In this document: in pieces, positions 27,807 to 36,738 of the stretch
How the letters are laid out: each line of letters begins with the position of its first letter
Position numbering within the stretch: the first letter of the stretch is position 1
Assembly (NCBI GenBank): GCA_039821555.1
Contig: JBCBNX010000005.1
Location: 263,447 to 327,446 of the forward strand
From: Bacteroidota bacterium
GTDB lineage: Bacteria > Bacteroidota > Rhodothermia > Rhodothermales > Rubricoccaceae
Length of the DNA stretch: 64,000 nt
Direction: 5' to 3'
Program-made: the position numbers and the translations under genes
The notes under the pieces: model-generated
Seen by the model: the letters and a program-made list of their open reading frames with translations, nothing else
Told to the model about the DNA's origin: nothing
Databases searched by the model: none

Positions 27807-28383
27807 ATCTATCCTGCCCCTTCTCCTGTTCGTAGCCCTATCTGCACGCGCGCAACATGCACCCGCCGCTGCCCCCGACGTCGTCGAAACATTCGTTGTG
27901 GAGGGCTTCCGGCTGGGCGACGAGGTCCCGGCGGGGAGCGCCGTCGGGCGGGCCGGGCTGCGCTACGCCGACGGCGGCTACGTCCACGTGGTCCACGGCA
28001 AGCCCTACGTGCGCGGGCGGCAGGTCTACGGCGGCCTCGTCGGCTACGGGGCCGTCTGGGCGGCGGGCGCGCACCGCGCCACCGAACTGGTGACCACGGT
28101 GCCCCTCGCGTTCGGCGACACGCGCATCGAGCCGGGAGCCTACAGCCTCTTCGTGACGCCGGGCTCAGACCAGTGGACGCTCCACGTCAACCGCGCGCTG
28201 GGCATGCACCTCGCCGACGAGTACGACCCCGCGCTCGACGTTGTCACCGTCGAGGTCCCACCCGAGGTGCTGGCAACACCCGTTGAGGGCCTCACGTGGT
28301 CGTTCGCCGACGACGGCACGGCGCTACGGCTCGCCTGGGCCGACGCGGCCATCGCGGTCCCGTTCCAGCGCGCCGCCCCCTGA
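27799..28383 (+). CDS. DUF2911-family secreted protein
   Basis: The 194-residue product has a signal peptide (MPKSILPLLLFVALSARA) and the DUF2911 pattern: HVVHGKPYVRGRQVYGGLVG, YGAVWAAGAHRATELVTTV, then RIEPGAYSLFVTPGSDQWTL and VNRALGMHLADEYDPALDV. Family function is unknown; it is common in Bacteroidota periplasm. It starts inside the end of the DJ-1 gene (8-base overlap), so the two are probably translated from one mRNA. Confidence 0.85.
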   Translation: MPKSILPLLLFVALSARAQHAPAAAPDVVETFVVEGFRLGDEVPAGSAVGRAGLRYADGGYVHVVHGKPYVRGRQVYGGLVGYGAVWAAGAHRATELVTTVPLAFGDTRIEPGAYSLFVTPGSDQWTLHVNRALGMHLADEYDPALDVVTVEVPPEVLATPVEGLTWSFADDGTALRLAWADAAIAVPFQRAAP

Positions 28384-28526
28384 ACCGCCGCCCCCTGAAT
28401 CGCCGCGCTTCCGTCTCTCGGGTCGATGCGCGCAACGTCGCAGCGTGGTCGCCCTGTTCACGTTCGCCGCGACGGCGAACCTTCCCTCGACTGGCTCGTT
28501 GGGCTTGCACACGCTCATCGTCGCCT

Positions 28527-28976
28527 GTGCTTGCTTTCCGTTCCCTCGTCCTCGTGCTGGTCGCCAGCCTGCTCGCAGGCCCCGCGACGGTGCTGCTGTG
28601 TCCGCATGGCACCGCCATTGAGGCCGCCGCGATGCATGCTGCAGCGCACGGGGTGCCGCATGAGACGCACGGCCACGCCGAGGTGCGTCCATGCCACCGA
28701 GCACCCGCACCGGAGGCCCCCCAGAACACGGCACAGCATCTCCCCGAGGCACCGCTTCCAGACACGACGGAGGGCGAGGTCTGCCTCATGCCATGCTGCG
28801 ACGCGGCATGGGCCACCGCGACGCCTGACATCCGCTTCGACGGCTCCACCGAGGCCATGGTGGTGGCGTGGCTCCCCGCCCCGCGCGTGCAGAGTGGAGC
28901 GCACCCGGTCCCGTCGCCGACCGAGTCGCCGCCGCTGCTGCGAAGGCACGTCATGTTCTGCCGGTACTTGATCTGA
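28527..28976 (+). CDS. Cys/His-rich secreted protein, possibly metal binding
   Basis: The frame is open from 28296, but protein-like sequence starts at GTG 28527 with a signal segment (VLAFRSLVLVLVASLLAGPA). The 149-residue product carries clustered metal-type residues: LLCPHGTAIE, HAAAHGVPHETHGHAEVRPC, and VCLMPCCDAAW. I recognise no named family. Its place between DUF2911 and DUF3347 genes in the copper-type cluster suggests periplasmic copper or zinc binding. The start is uncertain. Confidence 0.65.
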   Translation: MLAFRSLVLVLVASLLAGPATVLLCPHGTAIEAAAMHAAAHGVPHETHGHAEVRPCHRAPAPEAPQNTAQHLPEAPLPDTTEGEVCLMPCCDAAWATATPDIRFDGSTEAMVVAWLPAPRVQSGAHPVPSPTESPPLLRRHVMFCRYLI

Positions 28977-29125
28977 TCGAAGGAGGCCTGCGCGTCTGTG
29001 CAGACGGATGCGCGTGACGCCGTGGCCCGAGAGGCTGCGATGTCCTCGGCAGCGCTGTACGTCCAGCGCTGGATGTGTCCCCTGCACCGCGGCCTCGGGG
29101 CTGCGGTGTCCCCTCCTTCGATTCC

Positions 29126-29833
29126 ATGGTTCGACTTGTTGCCCTCCTCCTGATGGGAGGCCTCGGCGGGTGTGCGCCGACGACTTCGGTCGCCTTCCCC
29201 GACAGCCACCCTGCTCACCCTGACGCCGCTGCCGCGCCGTTCGTAGCCACGCCGACCCTCACCGCGTTTGACGCGGCCCGTTCTTCCACAAGCCCCGACG
29301 CCCCGGAGGCCGATACGCTCTTCGCCTTGGCGCCTGAGGGCGAGGCCGCGCTGCGAGCGGCACTCACGGCCTACCTCACCGTTGCGGAGCGCTTAGCCGC
29401 CGACCAGGCCGACCTCCTCGCAGCGCTGGCCGGCTCGTTCGCAGCGGCGCTCGACGCCCTCGCCGACACCGAAGTTGTGGACCGTCCGCACGCCTGGCAC
29501 GAACGGGTCGAGGCCTTCGCGACGCTCCGTTCACAAGCCGAGGCTCTGGCCGCCGCCCCGGACCTTGGCGCGGCCCGGTCGGCCTTCGGTGAACTCAGCC
29601 GTTCCTTCGCCGACCTCGTCGCGGCGACGGGCGCCCCCGATGGCGTCGCGCTGACGCGGTTCGTCTGCGGGATGGCCGACGCCCCCAGCGGCGGCGTGTG
29701 GCTCCAGGCCGACGAGACGCCGCGCAATCCCTACTTCGGCAGCGCGATGCTGATGTGCCATCGCTCGAAGGCCCCCGTCCCAGGTAGCGCCGGCGTGCCG
29801 GAGTCGACCGGACACGACGAGGGGCAGCCATGA
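29126..29833 (+). CDS. DUF3347-type lipoprotein of a copper-efflux context
   Basis: ATG 29126 gives a lipoprotein signal (MVRLVALLLMGGLGGC), 235 residues. The domain from about residue 75 follows DUF3347: ALRAALTAYLTVAERLAADQ, a central helix, FGELSRSFADLV, then FVCGMADAPSGGVWLQADE and RNPYFGSAMLMC, with conserved Cys, Met and NPYFG. DUF3347 is normally found next to or fused with CusB-type membrane-fusion proteins and binds copper; here it stands alone. Its stop overlaps the next start as ATGA, so translation with the TolC-like gene is coupled. Confidence 0.85.
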   Translation: MVRLVALLLMGGLGGCAPTTSVAFPDSHPAHPDAAAAPFVATPTLTAFDAARSSTSPDAPEADTLFALAPEGEAALRAALTAYLTVAERLAADQADLLAALAGSFAAALDALADTEVVDRPHAWHERVEAFATLRSQAEALAAAPDLGAARSAFGELSRSFADLVAATGAPDGVALTRFVCGMADAPSGGVWLQADETPRNPYFGSAMLMCHRSKAPVPGSAGVPESTGHDEGQP

Positions 29834-31275
29834 AGCGGTGCGTTCTCTTCCTGCTGCGCGTCTCCCCTCTTCTCGTTGCCGCCGTCGTGGCAGGCTGCAC
29901 CTCGGTCCCGCGCGGCGCAGGCTTCGGCGCGGTGCAACGAACCGTGGCGGAGCGCGCCGGTGCCGAAGTGCGCTGGTACCAAAACGCGGCGCTCGATGGC
30001 GAGGCCACCGCGGCTGTGGCGGCGCTGCTCGGTGACACGCTACAGGTCGACGAGGCCGTGCAGGTGGCGCTGCTCAACAACCGGCGGCTCCAGGCGACCT
30101 ACGAGCGGCTGAGCATCGCGCAGGCCGACCTCGTGCAGGCGGGGCTCCTCCGCAACCCCGTTTTCGGAGCCGGTGCGCTGTGGTCGCTCGCGGAGGCCGA
30201 ACCGCCCGACCTCGCCTTCTCCGTCGCGTTCGACTTCCTCGGCCTCCTCACGCGTCCGCTCCGGCGCGCGGTCGCCGCGGCGGCGTTCGAGGCGGAGCAG
30301 GCGCACGTGACCGACGCCGTGCTTCGGATCGTCGTGGGCGTGCAGGCGGCGCATACCGAGGCCGTCGCAGCGCAGCAGGCGGTCGAGCTGCTCACTGCGG
30401 TGACACAGGCCACCGCGCTGAGCGCGCAGACCATGCGGCGGCTCTTCGACGCGGGCAACGTGACGCGCCTCGAACTGCTGGAGGAGCGGGCGCTGCACGA
30501 ACAGACGCGGCTCGACCTCGACGCAGCAACGGCCGAGGGCGTCCTTGCCCGCGAGCGGCTCACGCGGCTGCTCGGGCTGACGGGGCCTGCGGCGACGGCC
30601 TACCGCCTGCCGCAGCGCCTGCCGCCCGTCCCCCGGGACTCGCTGGCGTCTCAGGCTCGCGCGCTCTCCGACCTCGAAGCCGAGGCGGTGGCTCAGAGCC
30701 TTGCGCTCGACGCCCAGCGCCATGCGCTCGACGCGGCGGCGCAGCGCCTCGGCCTTGCCGACGCTACCGCGCTCGTCGGGGACCTCGAAGCCGGGGCCGA
30801 ACTCGAGCGGGAGGAGGGCCGCTGGGAGCTCGGCCCGGAGGTCCACCTCCCGCTCCCGCTCTTCGACCAGGGACAGGCTCGGCGCGCGGCGGCGGACGCC
30901 GAGGTCCGGCGGCTCCGCGCCGACTACTACGCCCAGGCCGCCGAGGTGCGCTCGGTGGCGCGGGCGGCGCGCGAACGCCTCCTCGTGGCGCAGCGGCGGG
31001 CGCTCCATCTCCAGGAGGTCGTGCTGCCGCTCCGCCTCGACATCACCGAGCAGACGCAGCGCCAATACAACGCCATGCAGGTCGGCACCTTCCGCCTGCT
31101 CCTCGCCAAGCAGCAGGAGATCGATGCCGCGCGCCAGACCGTGGCAGCGCTCGCGGCCTACTGGCAGGCCCGCGCTGCCGTGGACGCGCTTCGCGCCGGG
31201 CACCTTCCCGATGTGCCCGCTGCCCTGTCCCCGGCAAGCACCGCCGTGCGCGCGATGGCGGTCGACGACCATTGA
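29830..31275 (+). CDS. TolC/CusC-family outer-membrane lipoprotein
   Basis: The 481 residues begin with a lipoprotein signal ending in AAVVAGC. The outer-membrane efflux protein repeat is clear twice: VQVALLNNRRLQATYERLSI with QADLVQAGLLRNPVF, and later LGPEVHLPLPLFDQGQARRA with long coiled-coil helices (ARERLLVAQRRALHLQEVVL, QYNAMQVGTFRLLLAKQQEI). Such proteins form trimeric channels for RND pumps or type I exporters. No RND pump or membrane-fusion gene lies within the window, which is unusual. It is translationally coupled to the DUF3347 gene and 28 bases before the multicopper oxidase. Confidence 0.9.
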   Translation: MKRCVLFLLRVSPLLVAAVVAGCTSVPRGAGFGAVQRTVAERAGAEVRWYQNAALDGEATAAVAALLGDTLQVDEAVQVALLNNRRLQATYERLSIAQADLVQAGLLRNPVFGAGALWSLAEAEPPDLAFSVAFDFLGLLTRPLRRAVAAAAFEAEQAHVTDAVLRIVVGVQAAHTEAVAAQQAVELLTAVTQATALSAQTMRRLFDAGNVTRLELLEERALHEQTRLDLDAATAEGVLARERLTRLLGLTGPAATAYRLPQRLPPVPRDSLASQARALSDLEAEAVAQSLALDAQRHALDAAAQRLGLADATALVGDLEAGAELEREEGRWELGPEVHLPLPLFDQGQARRAAADAEVRRLRADYYAQAAEVRSVARAARERLLVAQRRALHLQEVVLPLRLDITEQTQRQYNAMQVGTFRLLLAKQQEIDAARQTVAALAAYWQARAAVDALRAGHLPDVPAALSPASTAVRAMAVDDH

Positions 31276-31303
31276 ACCAACGAACCGACTTCCTACGATT
31301 CCG

Positions 31304-32674
31304 ATGAACCGACGAACCTGGATCAAGACCGGAGCCGCCGCGCTGGGCGGGGGCCTCATGCTGCCCACGCGCTCTGCCGCCGCGCTGCCTGCCACCTTCG
31401 ACCACGAAGCCGCGCGCACTGCCCAGGAGCACCTGTGGCGTGGCGAGGCCCTACCCCAATCGGCCTCCACGCCCAACACCGCGTCGCCCGCTGCCGAGGG
31501 AGGCGATCGACCAGCGCGGGTCGTCACGCCCAACGGCGTCTCGCTCACGGGCCGCCGCGCCGACGACGGCGCCTGGGTCTACCACCTCCTCGCCGAGGAG
31601 GTCGAGCACGAGTACGCCCCCGGCCTGAGCGCCTTCTGCTGGGGCTACAACGGGCGCGTCCACGGTCCCACCATCGAGGCCGTCGAAGGGGACCGGGTAC
31701 GGATCTACGTCACCAACCGCCTCGGCGCGCCAACGACGGTGCACTGGCACGGACTCTTCCTCCCGAGCGGCATGGACGGCGTCGGTGGCCTCAGCCAGCC
31801 GCCGATCCTGCCCGGTGAGACGTTCGCCTACGAGTTCACGCTCCGCCAGCACGGGACGTTCATGTACCACAGCCACCACGACGAGATGACGCAGATGGCG
31901 CTCGGAATGATGGGGCTGTTCGTCGTCCACCCGCGCCGCGCGCTGCGTCCCGTAGACCGCGACTACGCGATTATGCTCGGCGAGTGGTACCTCCGCCCTG
32001 GCACGCGCCGCCCCGACCCCAACGCGATGGGCGACTTCAACGTGCTCACGATGAACGCGCGGTGCTTCCCCGGCACCGCGCCGCTCGTCGCGCAGACTGG
32101 CGAGCGGGTCCGCATCCGCTTCGGCAACCTCTCGGCGATGGACCACCACCCGGTCCACCTCCACGGCTTTGCGTGGCGCGTCGTGGAGACCGACGGCGGC
32201 GTGCTCCCCGAGGCCGGACGCTGGCCCGAGACAACCGTCCTCGTCCCGACTGGCTCCACCCGCACGGTCGAGTTCGTGGCCGACGCCCCCGGCGACTGGG
32301 CGATGCACTGCCACATGACCCACCACGTGATGAACCAGATGGGCCACGGCATCCCCAACACCGTGGGCGCGGACCTCGGCCCGCTCGATCCGCCCACGCG
32401 GCACCTGCTCCCCGACTACATGGCAATGGGCGAGCACGGCATGGGCGAGATGGCCGAGCACATCGGGATGGGCCACATGGACGTGCCCGAGAACTCGATC
32501 CCGATGGTCGGCGGGCGCGGGCCGTTCGGCACCATCACGATGGGCGGGATGTTCACCATTCTGAAGGTCCGCGACCGACTCACGGACGCGCCGGGGTGGT
32601 ACGAGAACCCCCCGGGCACCGTCGCCGCGCTCGCCGACGCTGAAGCGCTCGCCCGCGATAGCATCGCCACCTAG
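31304..32674 (+). CDS. Multicopper oxidase, Tat-exported
   Basis: The 456-residue protein opens with a Tat-type signal (MNRRTWIKTGAAALGGGLML). All four copper-ligand motifs of multicopper oxidases are present: HWHGLFLPS, HSHHDEMTQMALGMMGLF, HHPVHLHGFAW and HCHMTHHVMNQMG, giving T1, T2 and T3 sites. A Met-rich stretch near the end (YMAMGEHGMGEMAEHIGMGHM) is like the copper-sensing loop of CueO/CopA enzymes. The probable role is periplasmic oxidation of Cu(I) to Cu(II). It follows the TolC-like gene and precedes a CusF-like gene. The frame is open upstream from 30701 but that part is out of phase with the efflux gene. Confidence 0.93.
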   Translation: MNRRTWIKTGAAALGGGLMLPTRSAAALPATFDHEAARTAQEHLWRGEALPQSASTPNTASPAAEGGDRPARVVTPNGVSLTGRRADDGAWVYHLLAEEVEHEYAPGLSAFCWGYNGRVHGPTIEAVEGDRVRIYVTNRLGAPTTVHWHGLFLPSGMDGVGGLSQPPILPGETFAYEFTLRQHGTFMYHSHHDEMTQMALGMMGLFVVHPRRALRPVDRDYAIMLGEWYLRPGTRRPDPNAMGDFNVLTMNARCFPGTAPLVAQTGERVRIRFGNLSAMDHHPVHLHGFAWRVVETDGGVLPEAGRWPETTVLVPTGSTRTVEFVADAPGDWAMHCHMTHHVMNQMGHGIPNTVGADLGPLDPPTRHLLPDYMAMGEHGMGEMAEHIGMGHMDVPENSIPMVGGRGPFGTITMGGMFTILKVRDRLTDAPGWYENPPGTVAALADAEALARDSIAT

Positions 32675-32712
32675 CCACGACCTCGCGCTGCCTGTCACCA
32701 ACCCCTACGCCC

Positions 32713-33105
32713 ATGCCTCGCCTTGCTCTTCTCCTCGTGCTGCTTTCCCTCGCCGCGTGCGGGTCCGACGCGCCTGCCGACCCCGCTGCGGGAGACGACG
32801 CCGCGATTGCCGAGTCGTACACCGTACGGGGAGTCTACCACGGCCCGCGCCAGGACGGGGCCGCCGTCGCGGTCACGCACGAGACGATCCCCGACGTGAT
32901 GGACGCTATGCGGATGACCCTCCGTCTCGGCGAGGACGCCGACGTGAGCGAGCTGTCCGAGGGCACCAAGGTGCGCTTCACGGTTGCCTTCGACGGCGGA
33001 CGGCTGGTCGTGCGCGACTTCGAGCCGCTCCCCGACACGACCGCGCTGAATCTGCCGGAGGACCTGCGACCCGCCGTCGCCAACGCCGACACCACCGGAG
33101 CATAA
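32713..33105 (+). CDS. CusF-like copper-binding lipoprotein
   Basis: The 130-residue product has a lipoprotein signal with lipobox LAAC. Residues ~36-105 follow the CusF/PF11604-type fold: SYTVRGVYHGPRQDGAAVAV, THETIPDVMDAMRMTL with the His and Met residues expected to bind Cu(I), and GTKVRFTVAFDGGRLVVRDF. It would carry copper in the periplasm. It is the last gene of the plus-strand cluster. Confidence 0.85.
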   Translation: MPRLALLLVLLSLAACGSDAPADPAAGDDAAIAESYTVRGVYHGPRQDGAAVAVTHETIPDVMDAMRMTLRLGEDADVSELSEGTKVRFTVAFDGGRLVVRDFEPLPDTTALNLPEDLRPAVANADTTGA

Positions 33106-33198
33106 CTCGGCAGCAGCACCGAGGGCGTTGAGCGGCCCCCTCGCCCACACGTTCAGACCTCCGCCTACTCCTACACCGACGGCACAAGCGGCGTCGGT

Positions 33199-35892
33199 CT
33201 AGCCGATCCAGTGGCTCACCTTGACGAGGAAGACGTTGGTCGGCGTGTCCGTGAACAGGCCGCGCAGGTCGCGCCCGACGCGGAGGCGGCCGTCGTCCGC
33301 GAAGCCGCCGCGCTGCTGCTGCCACACGAAGAAGAACGCGCTGCCAGGGCGGTATTCCCAGCGGAGGACGGCGTTGCCCTGGAGCGAGCGCACCGTGAAG
33401 TCACGGGCGAGGGTGAACGCCGCACCGCCGTCGCCGGGGTCGATGCGCGTCGAACCGTCGGCGTTCTCGGTGACCCTGCCGCGCTCGGTGCCGTACTCCA
33501 GGAAGCGCAACGCACCGGGACGATTGGCTTCCTTGAAGGCGGAAAACTGACCGCGTGAGGCGAACGGGCGCACGAAGAGCTGGAGCGAGAGCCGCGGCAT
33601 GAACGTCCAGTCCACACGCGCCGCGAGCGCGACGGAGGTGGCGTCGAGTTGCCCGAAAACATAGCGCGTGCCGAAAGTAGCCTGGGCGGCAGGGTCGGCG
33701 AGCGCCGTGACGTACTGCCGAGGATCGCCTTCGACCACGACGCTCGGCTCCAGCGACACCACGAGCGCATCGCTCGGCCGCAGTTCGACGCCACCCTCGA
33801 TGGCCGTGCGGACGCGTCCGAGTTCGCTGCGGAGATGCTGGCCCGAAGCGAAGCCCACGACGGAGCGCCGCGCGTCGGTCGAGAGGCGGAGGCTGAGCGA
33901 GCTGCTGGCGTCCTGCCGTGCGAGCGGGCCGCCCCGCGTCAGGCGGTCGTCGTCGCGCCGCGGCTCGAATTCGGCGCTCAGGCCGAGGTCCCAGAAGCTG
34001 CGCAGTTGTCCACTGAGATCCGCCGACACGAGGCCGCCCACCCGCTCGCCGCCGAAGGTCCAACCGCTGCCGCCGAGGAGGCTCGCGCTCCACGACTGGA
34101 AGAGGCCGCGCGCGCTGGGCTCGGTGTAGGTCGCGCGCGCGTCTACGCTGGCGAGGTCGGCGCGGCGCTGGAAGCCGAGCGCGTTGGCGTCGAAGCCCGG
34201 CGAGGTCGCCGCGACCTGGAGACCGCCCGTCCAGTGCGCGCCATCGATCTTGACGGCGTTGACCTCGGCGGTCCAGCCCGTCAGGCTTGTCCGGGTCGTG
34301 TCGAGGCCGAGGTGCGGGGCATCCGGACGTTGGAGAAGGCGCGGAAACGCCTGCTGGAGATCAGCGGTGGCTGAGGCGCTGCCCGTCGTCGCACTGCCCG
34401 CCGTCTGCGCCGTCAGCAGCCATTGGTCGCCGACCGGCTGCTCCACGTCGAGCCCGGCGACCGTCGCAGTGGTGGCGAACGCGGCATCGATGTCTGGATC
34501 GCTGGTGTCACGGAGGACGGACGTGAGAAACCCGCCGACGACCGTGGTGCCGAACGTGCCACGCGTGCGCCCGGCGAGGTAGTTCGAGAGCGGCTCCACG
34601 AGCGCACGCCCGTCGGCTACCTGATTGGTGCTGGCGTCGAACGCGGCAAACCGCGCGGTCTCGGCGCGGGTGGTGGCGTTGAGCAGGCCCACCGAGAAGC
34701 GCCCGACGCGGCCCGAGAGCTTCGCAGCGCCTAGGATCGTGCTTTGCTGCGGCACGTCGGTGTAGACCGTGCCGTCGTCCCCGGCATCATCGAACGCAGA
34801 TGTGGGCACGAACGCGGTGCGTTGCGGGCTACGACCGATGCGGCGGGTGTAGAGCAACTGTGGGCGATCCGTGTTGACACCGCTGCGTGGTGTTAGCGAG
34901 AACACGTCGGTGCCCTCGGTGAAGAAGGGCCGCTGCTCGGGGAAGAAGAGTTCGAAGCCGCTCAGGTTGACCTGCGCCGGGTCGGCCTCGACCTGCCCGA
35001 AGTCGGGGTTGAGCGTCGCGTTGAGCGTGACCGCGCTCGTGAGCCCGAGCTTGAGGTCCAGCCCCACGCGCGGCGCGAGGCCGGTCGCCTCGTAGAAGGG
35101 ATCGGCGGCCTCGCCGGGCGCGCGGGTGAGCGCAGCCGCAGCGTAGGGGACGACCTCGAGCCGCCGCGGCGTCGGCAGCGCGCTGGGGAGCACGAGCGTG
35201 CCGAATTGGCTCACGTAGCCCGCCGCGTTGGGCGGGCGCTCCGACCAGTACGACACCTCCTGCGTGCGGAAGTGGACCCGCACGAACTGCAGCCCCCATC
35301 GGTGCGGACCGGGGCCGCTGGTGTAGCGGAGTTGGGCGAGCGGGATCTCGAACTCGGCCGTCCACCCCGTCTCGTCGCGCGTTGTGGCCACGTCCCAGAC
35401 GGCGTCCCAGGAGAGGTCGGCCTCGGTGTCGTCGAAGAAGAGCACGTCGCGCTGAATGCCGCCCGGCGTGATCATGAACAGGAAGCCGGTGCGCCCGTCG
35501 CCGTACGAGTCGAGCACGACGATGGCGCGGTCGGTGACGATGCCCGCATCACGGCGGGCAAGGCGCGCGTCGATGCCGTCGGGCTGGCTGTCGGTCATCC
35601 GCATCCCGACGTAGAGCGCCGACGGACCGATGAGCACCCGCGCCTCGGTTGGTTCCGTGAGCGGCGCACCGGGATTCGGCACGTACTGCACGAAGCCGGC
35701 ACCGACCTCCGCCGAGACCCACGCCGGTTCGTCGAGGACGCCATCGACGCGAATCGCCCCAGCCTCGACCGGGAAGGCCATGAGCGTTGGCTTCGGTTTC
35801 TGGGCGAAGACAGGGCAGGCCGCCAGCGCGACGAGCCAGCACGCACTGATACCAGATACGAGAAAGAGGAATGCGTTGCCTCCCTCCCACAT
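33199..35892 (-). CDS. DUF5916 outer-membrane protein with CBM9-like N-terminal domain
   Basis: From ATG 35892 the product is 897 residues with signal MWEGGNAFLFLVSGISACWL ending near FAQ. Residues ~35-210 resemble the family-9 carbohydrate-binding/DOMON-like domain (AIRVDGVLDEPAWVSAEVG, ARVLIGPSALYVGMRM). The remainder follows DUF5916: NPDFGQVEADPAQVNLSGFE, LFFPEQRPFFTEGTDVF, RRIGRSPQ, and a long barrel ending FLVKVSHWIG. DUF5916 proteins are common outer-membrane barrels of Bacteroidota whose substrate is unknown. The frame is open to ATG 36072, which overlaps the upstream stop, but that extension is encoded by a dispersed repeat (35897-35984), so I prefer the later start. Confidence 0.85.
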   Translation of the reverse strand: MWEGGNAFLFLVSGISACWLVALAACPVFAQKPKPTLMAFPVEAGAIRVDGVLDEPAWVSAEVGAGFVQYVPNPGAPLTEPTEARVLIGPSALYVGMRMTDSQPDGIDARLARRDAGIVTDRAIVVLDSYGDGRTGFLFMITPGGIQRDVLFFDDTEADLSWDAVWDVATTRDETGWTAEFEIPLAQLRYTSGPGPHRWGLQFVRVHFRTQEVSYWSERPPNAAGYVSQFGTLVLPSALPTPRRLEVVPYAAAALTRAPGEAADPFYEATGLAPRVGLDLKLGLTSAVTLNATLNPDFGQVEADPAQVNLSGFELFFPEQRPFFTEGTDVFSLTPRSGVNTDRPQLLYTRRIGRSPQRTAFVPTSAFDDAGDDGTVYTDVPQQSTILGAAKLSGRVGRFSVGLLNATTRAETARFAAFDASTNQVADGRALVEPLSNYLAGRTRGTFGTTVVGGFLTSVLRDTSDPDIDAAFATTATVAGLDVEQPVGDQWLLTAQTAGSATTGSASATADLQQAFPRLLQRPDAPHLGLDTTRTSLTGWTAEVNAVKIDGAHWTGGLQVAATSPGFDANALGFQRRADLASVDARATYTEPSARGLFQSWSASLLGGSGWTFGGERVGGLVSADLSGQLRSFWDLGLSAEFEPRRDDDRLTRGGPLARQDASSSLSLRLSTDARRSVVGFASGQHLRSELGRVRTAIEGGVELRPSDALVVSLEPSVVVEGDPRQYVTALADPAAQATFGTRYVFGQLDATSVALAARVDWTFMPRLSLQLFVRPFASRGQFSAFKEANRPGALRFLEYGTERGRVTENADGSTRIDPGDGGAAFTLARDFTVRSLQGNAVLRWEYRPGSAFFFVWQQQRGGFADDGRLRVGRDLRGLFTDTPTNVFLVKVSHWIG

Positions 35893-35896
35893 GCTC

Positions 35897-35984
35897 GTCA
35901 TCCCCGACTGGATCGGGAGCCGAAGGTCGGCGCAAGCCAATCCATGCGAGACATCGCATGGAGCCCCGCCTTCGCGGGGATGAC
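35897..35984 (+). repeat. Dispersed repeat with GTCATCC/GGATGAC ends (copy 2)
   Basis: Begins GTCATCCCCG and ends CGGGGATGAC, with an inner CCCCGCCTTCGCGGGG hairpin. It sits directly before the DUF5916 start; if translated it would give the PAFAGMT-type peptide often seen in mis-annotated genes. Confidence 0.75.
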
Positions 35985-36012
35985 TCTGACGTGGGTTTGC
36001 ACCACCATTTCT

Positions 36013-36036
36013 CGTAAACGGTATCGTAAACGGTAT
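36013..36036 (+). repeat. 12-base tandem duplication
   Basis: CGTAAACGGTAT occurs twice in a row in the spacer between the SnoaL-like gene and the DUF5916 start. Confidence 0.85.
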
Positions 36037-36068
36037 GATGTGCAGGGCGCGAGCCATCGTCGTCCTCA

Positions 36069-36536
36069 TCATTGCGTCACCCCCCAGCCCCAGACGATGC
36101 TCGTGATGAGCCAGCCGTCGCTCGTCCTGTGCAGCGTCATGAGCTTGTACTCGGCCTGCTCCCGCCGCTGATTCTCCAGCCGCAGGCGCGCCAGGGCCAC
36201 GTTCTCGTAGATCTCCACGCCGAGCAGTTCCTCCGTGTACAGCGTGTCGCCTCGGCTCTCGACGAGTTGAAACGGGCTCTCCTGGTAGGCCCCGTCGCGG
36301 TCCACGTAGCGGTAGGCCCCGCCAGGGTGCATCGACGCCAGCTTTTGATCGAGGCGGCCCGTGTGGTCGCCGACGTAGAAGGCCTCGATGGTGGTGAGGA
36401 TGGCCCGTCGGTCGGCGAACGCGGTGGTGTCAGGCTTTGCGAGAGGGCGGGCGACCTGGCTGTCAGGCGGCAGCGTGGTACCGGCAAGGGTGGCTCCCAC
36501 GAGGAGGACAGCGACGGCGAAGAGCGAACGGGGCAT
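36069..36536 (-). CDS. Secreted SnoaL/lumazine-binding-like small protein
   Basis: The 155-residue product has a signal peptide (MPRSLFAVAVLLVGATLAGT) and an NTF2-like alpha+beta layout: DRRAILTTIEAFYVGDHTGR, DQKLASMHPGGAYRYVD, ENVALARLRLENQRREQAEY, LMTLHRTSDGWLITSIVWGW. This fits the putative lumazine-binding (Lumazine_bd_2) branch. Ligand unknown. It is followed by the DUF5916 gene on the same strand. Confidence 0.8.
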   Translation of the reverse strand: MPRSLFAVAVLLVGATLAGTTLPPDSQVARPLAKPDTTAFADRRAILTTIEAFYVGDHTGRLDQKLASMHPGGAYRYVDRDGAYQESPFQLVESRGDTLYTEELLGVEIYENVALARLRLENQRREQAEYKLMTLHRTSDGWLITSIVWGWGVTQ

Positions 36537-36738
36537 GGCAAACGAGGCGGGTGTGGTCGGATGGACCGCTAGGTAGCCTGCTCGCCGTGCTGGTTGCCTG
36601 ATGGGGAGCTAATGACTAGGTCCAGAACCCTGATGAACCGCTCGTTTTGCGCTAGCACGCCCGGTTCTCGACTGCACCCAATCGCGTGATGCCGTCGTAG
36701 ATTCGCCGCCCCGCGTCCCCTGCCTGCCGCTGCTTCGC

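Noticed and set aside
28296..28526. Longer N-terminus for the Cys/His-rich secreted protein
   Set aside because: The first 77 codons are Arg-rich shadow of the DUF2911 end and of the spacer; the signal-like segment starts at GTG 28527.
35902..36072. N-terminal extension of the DUF5916 protein from ATG 36072
   Set aside because: The extension is encoded mainly by a dispersed repeat (PAFAGMT-type peptide) and would hide the signal peptide.
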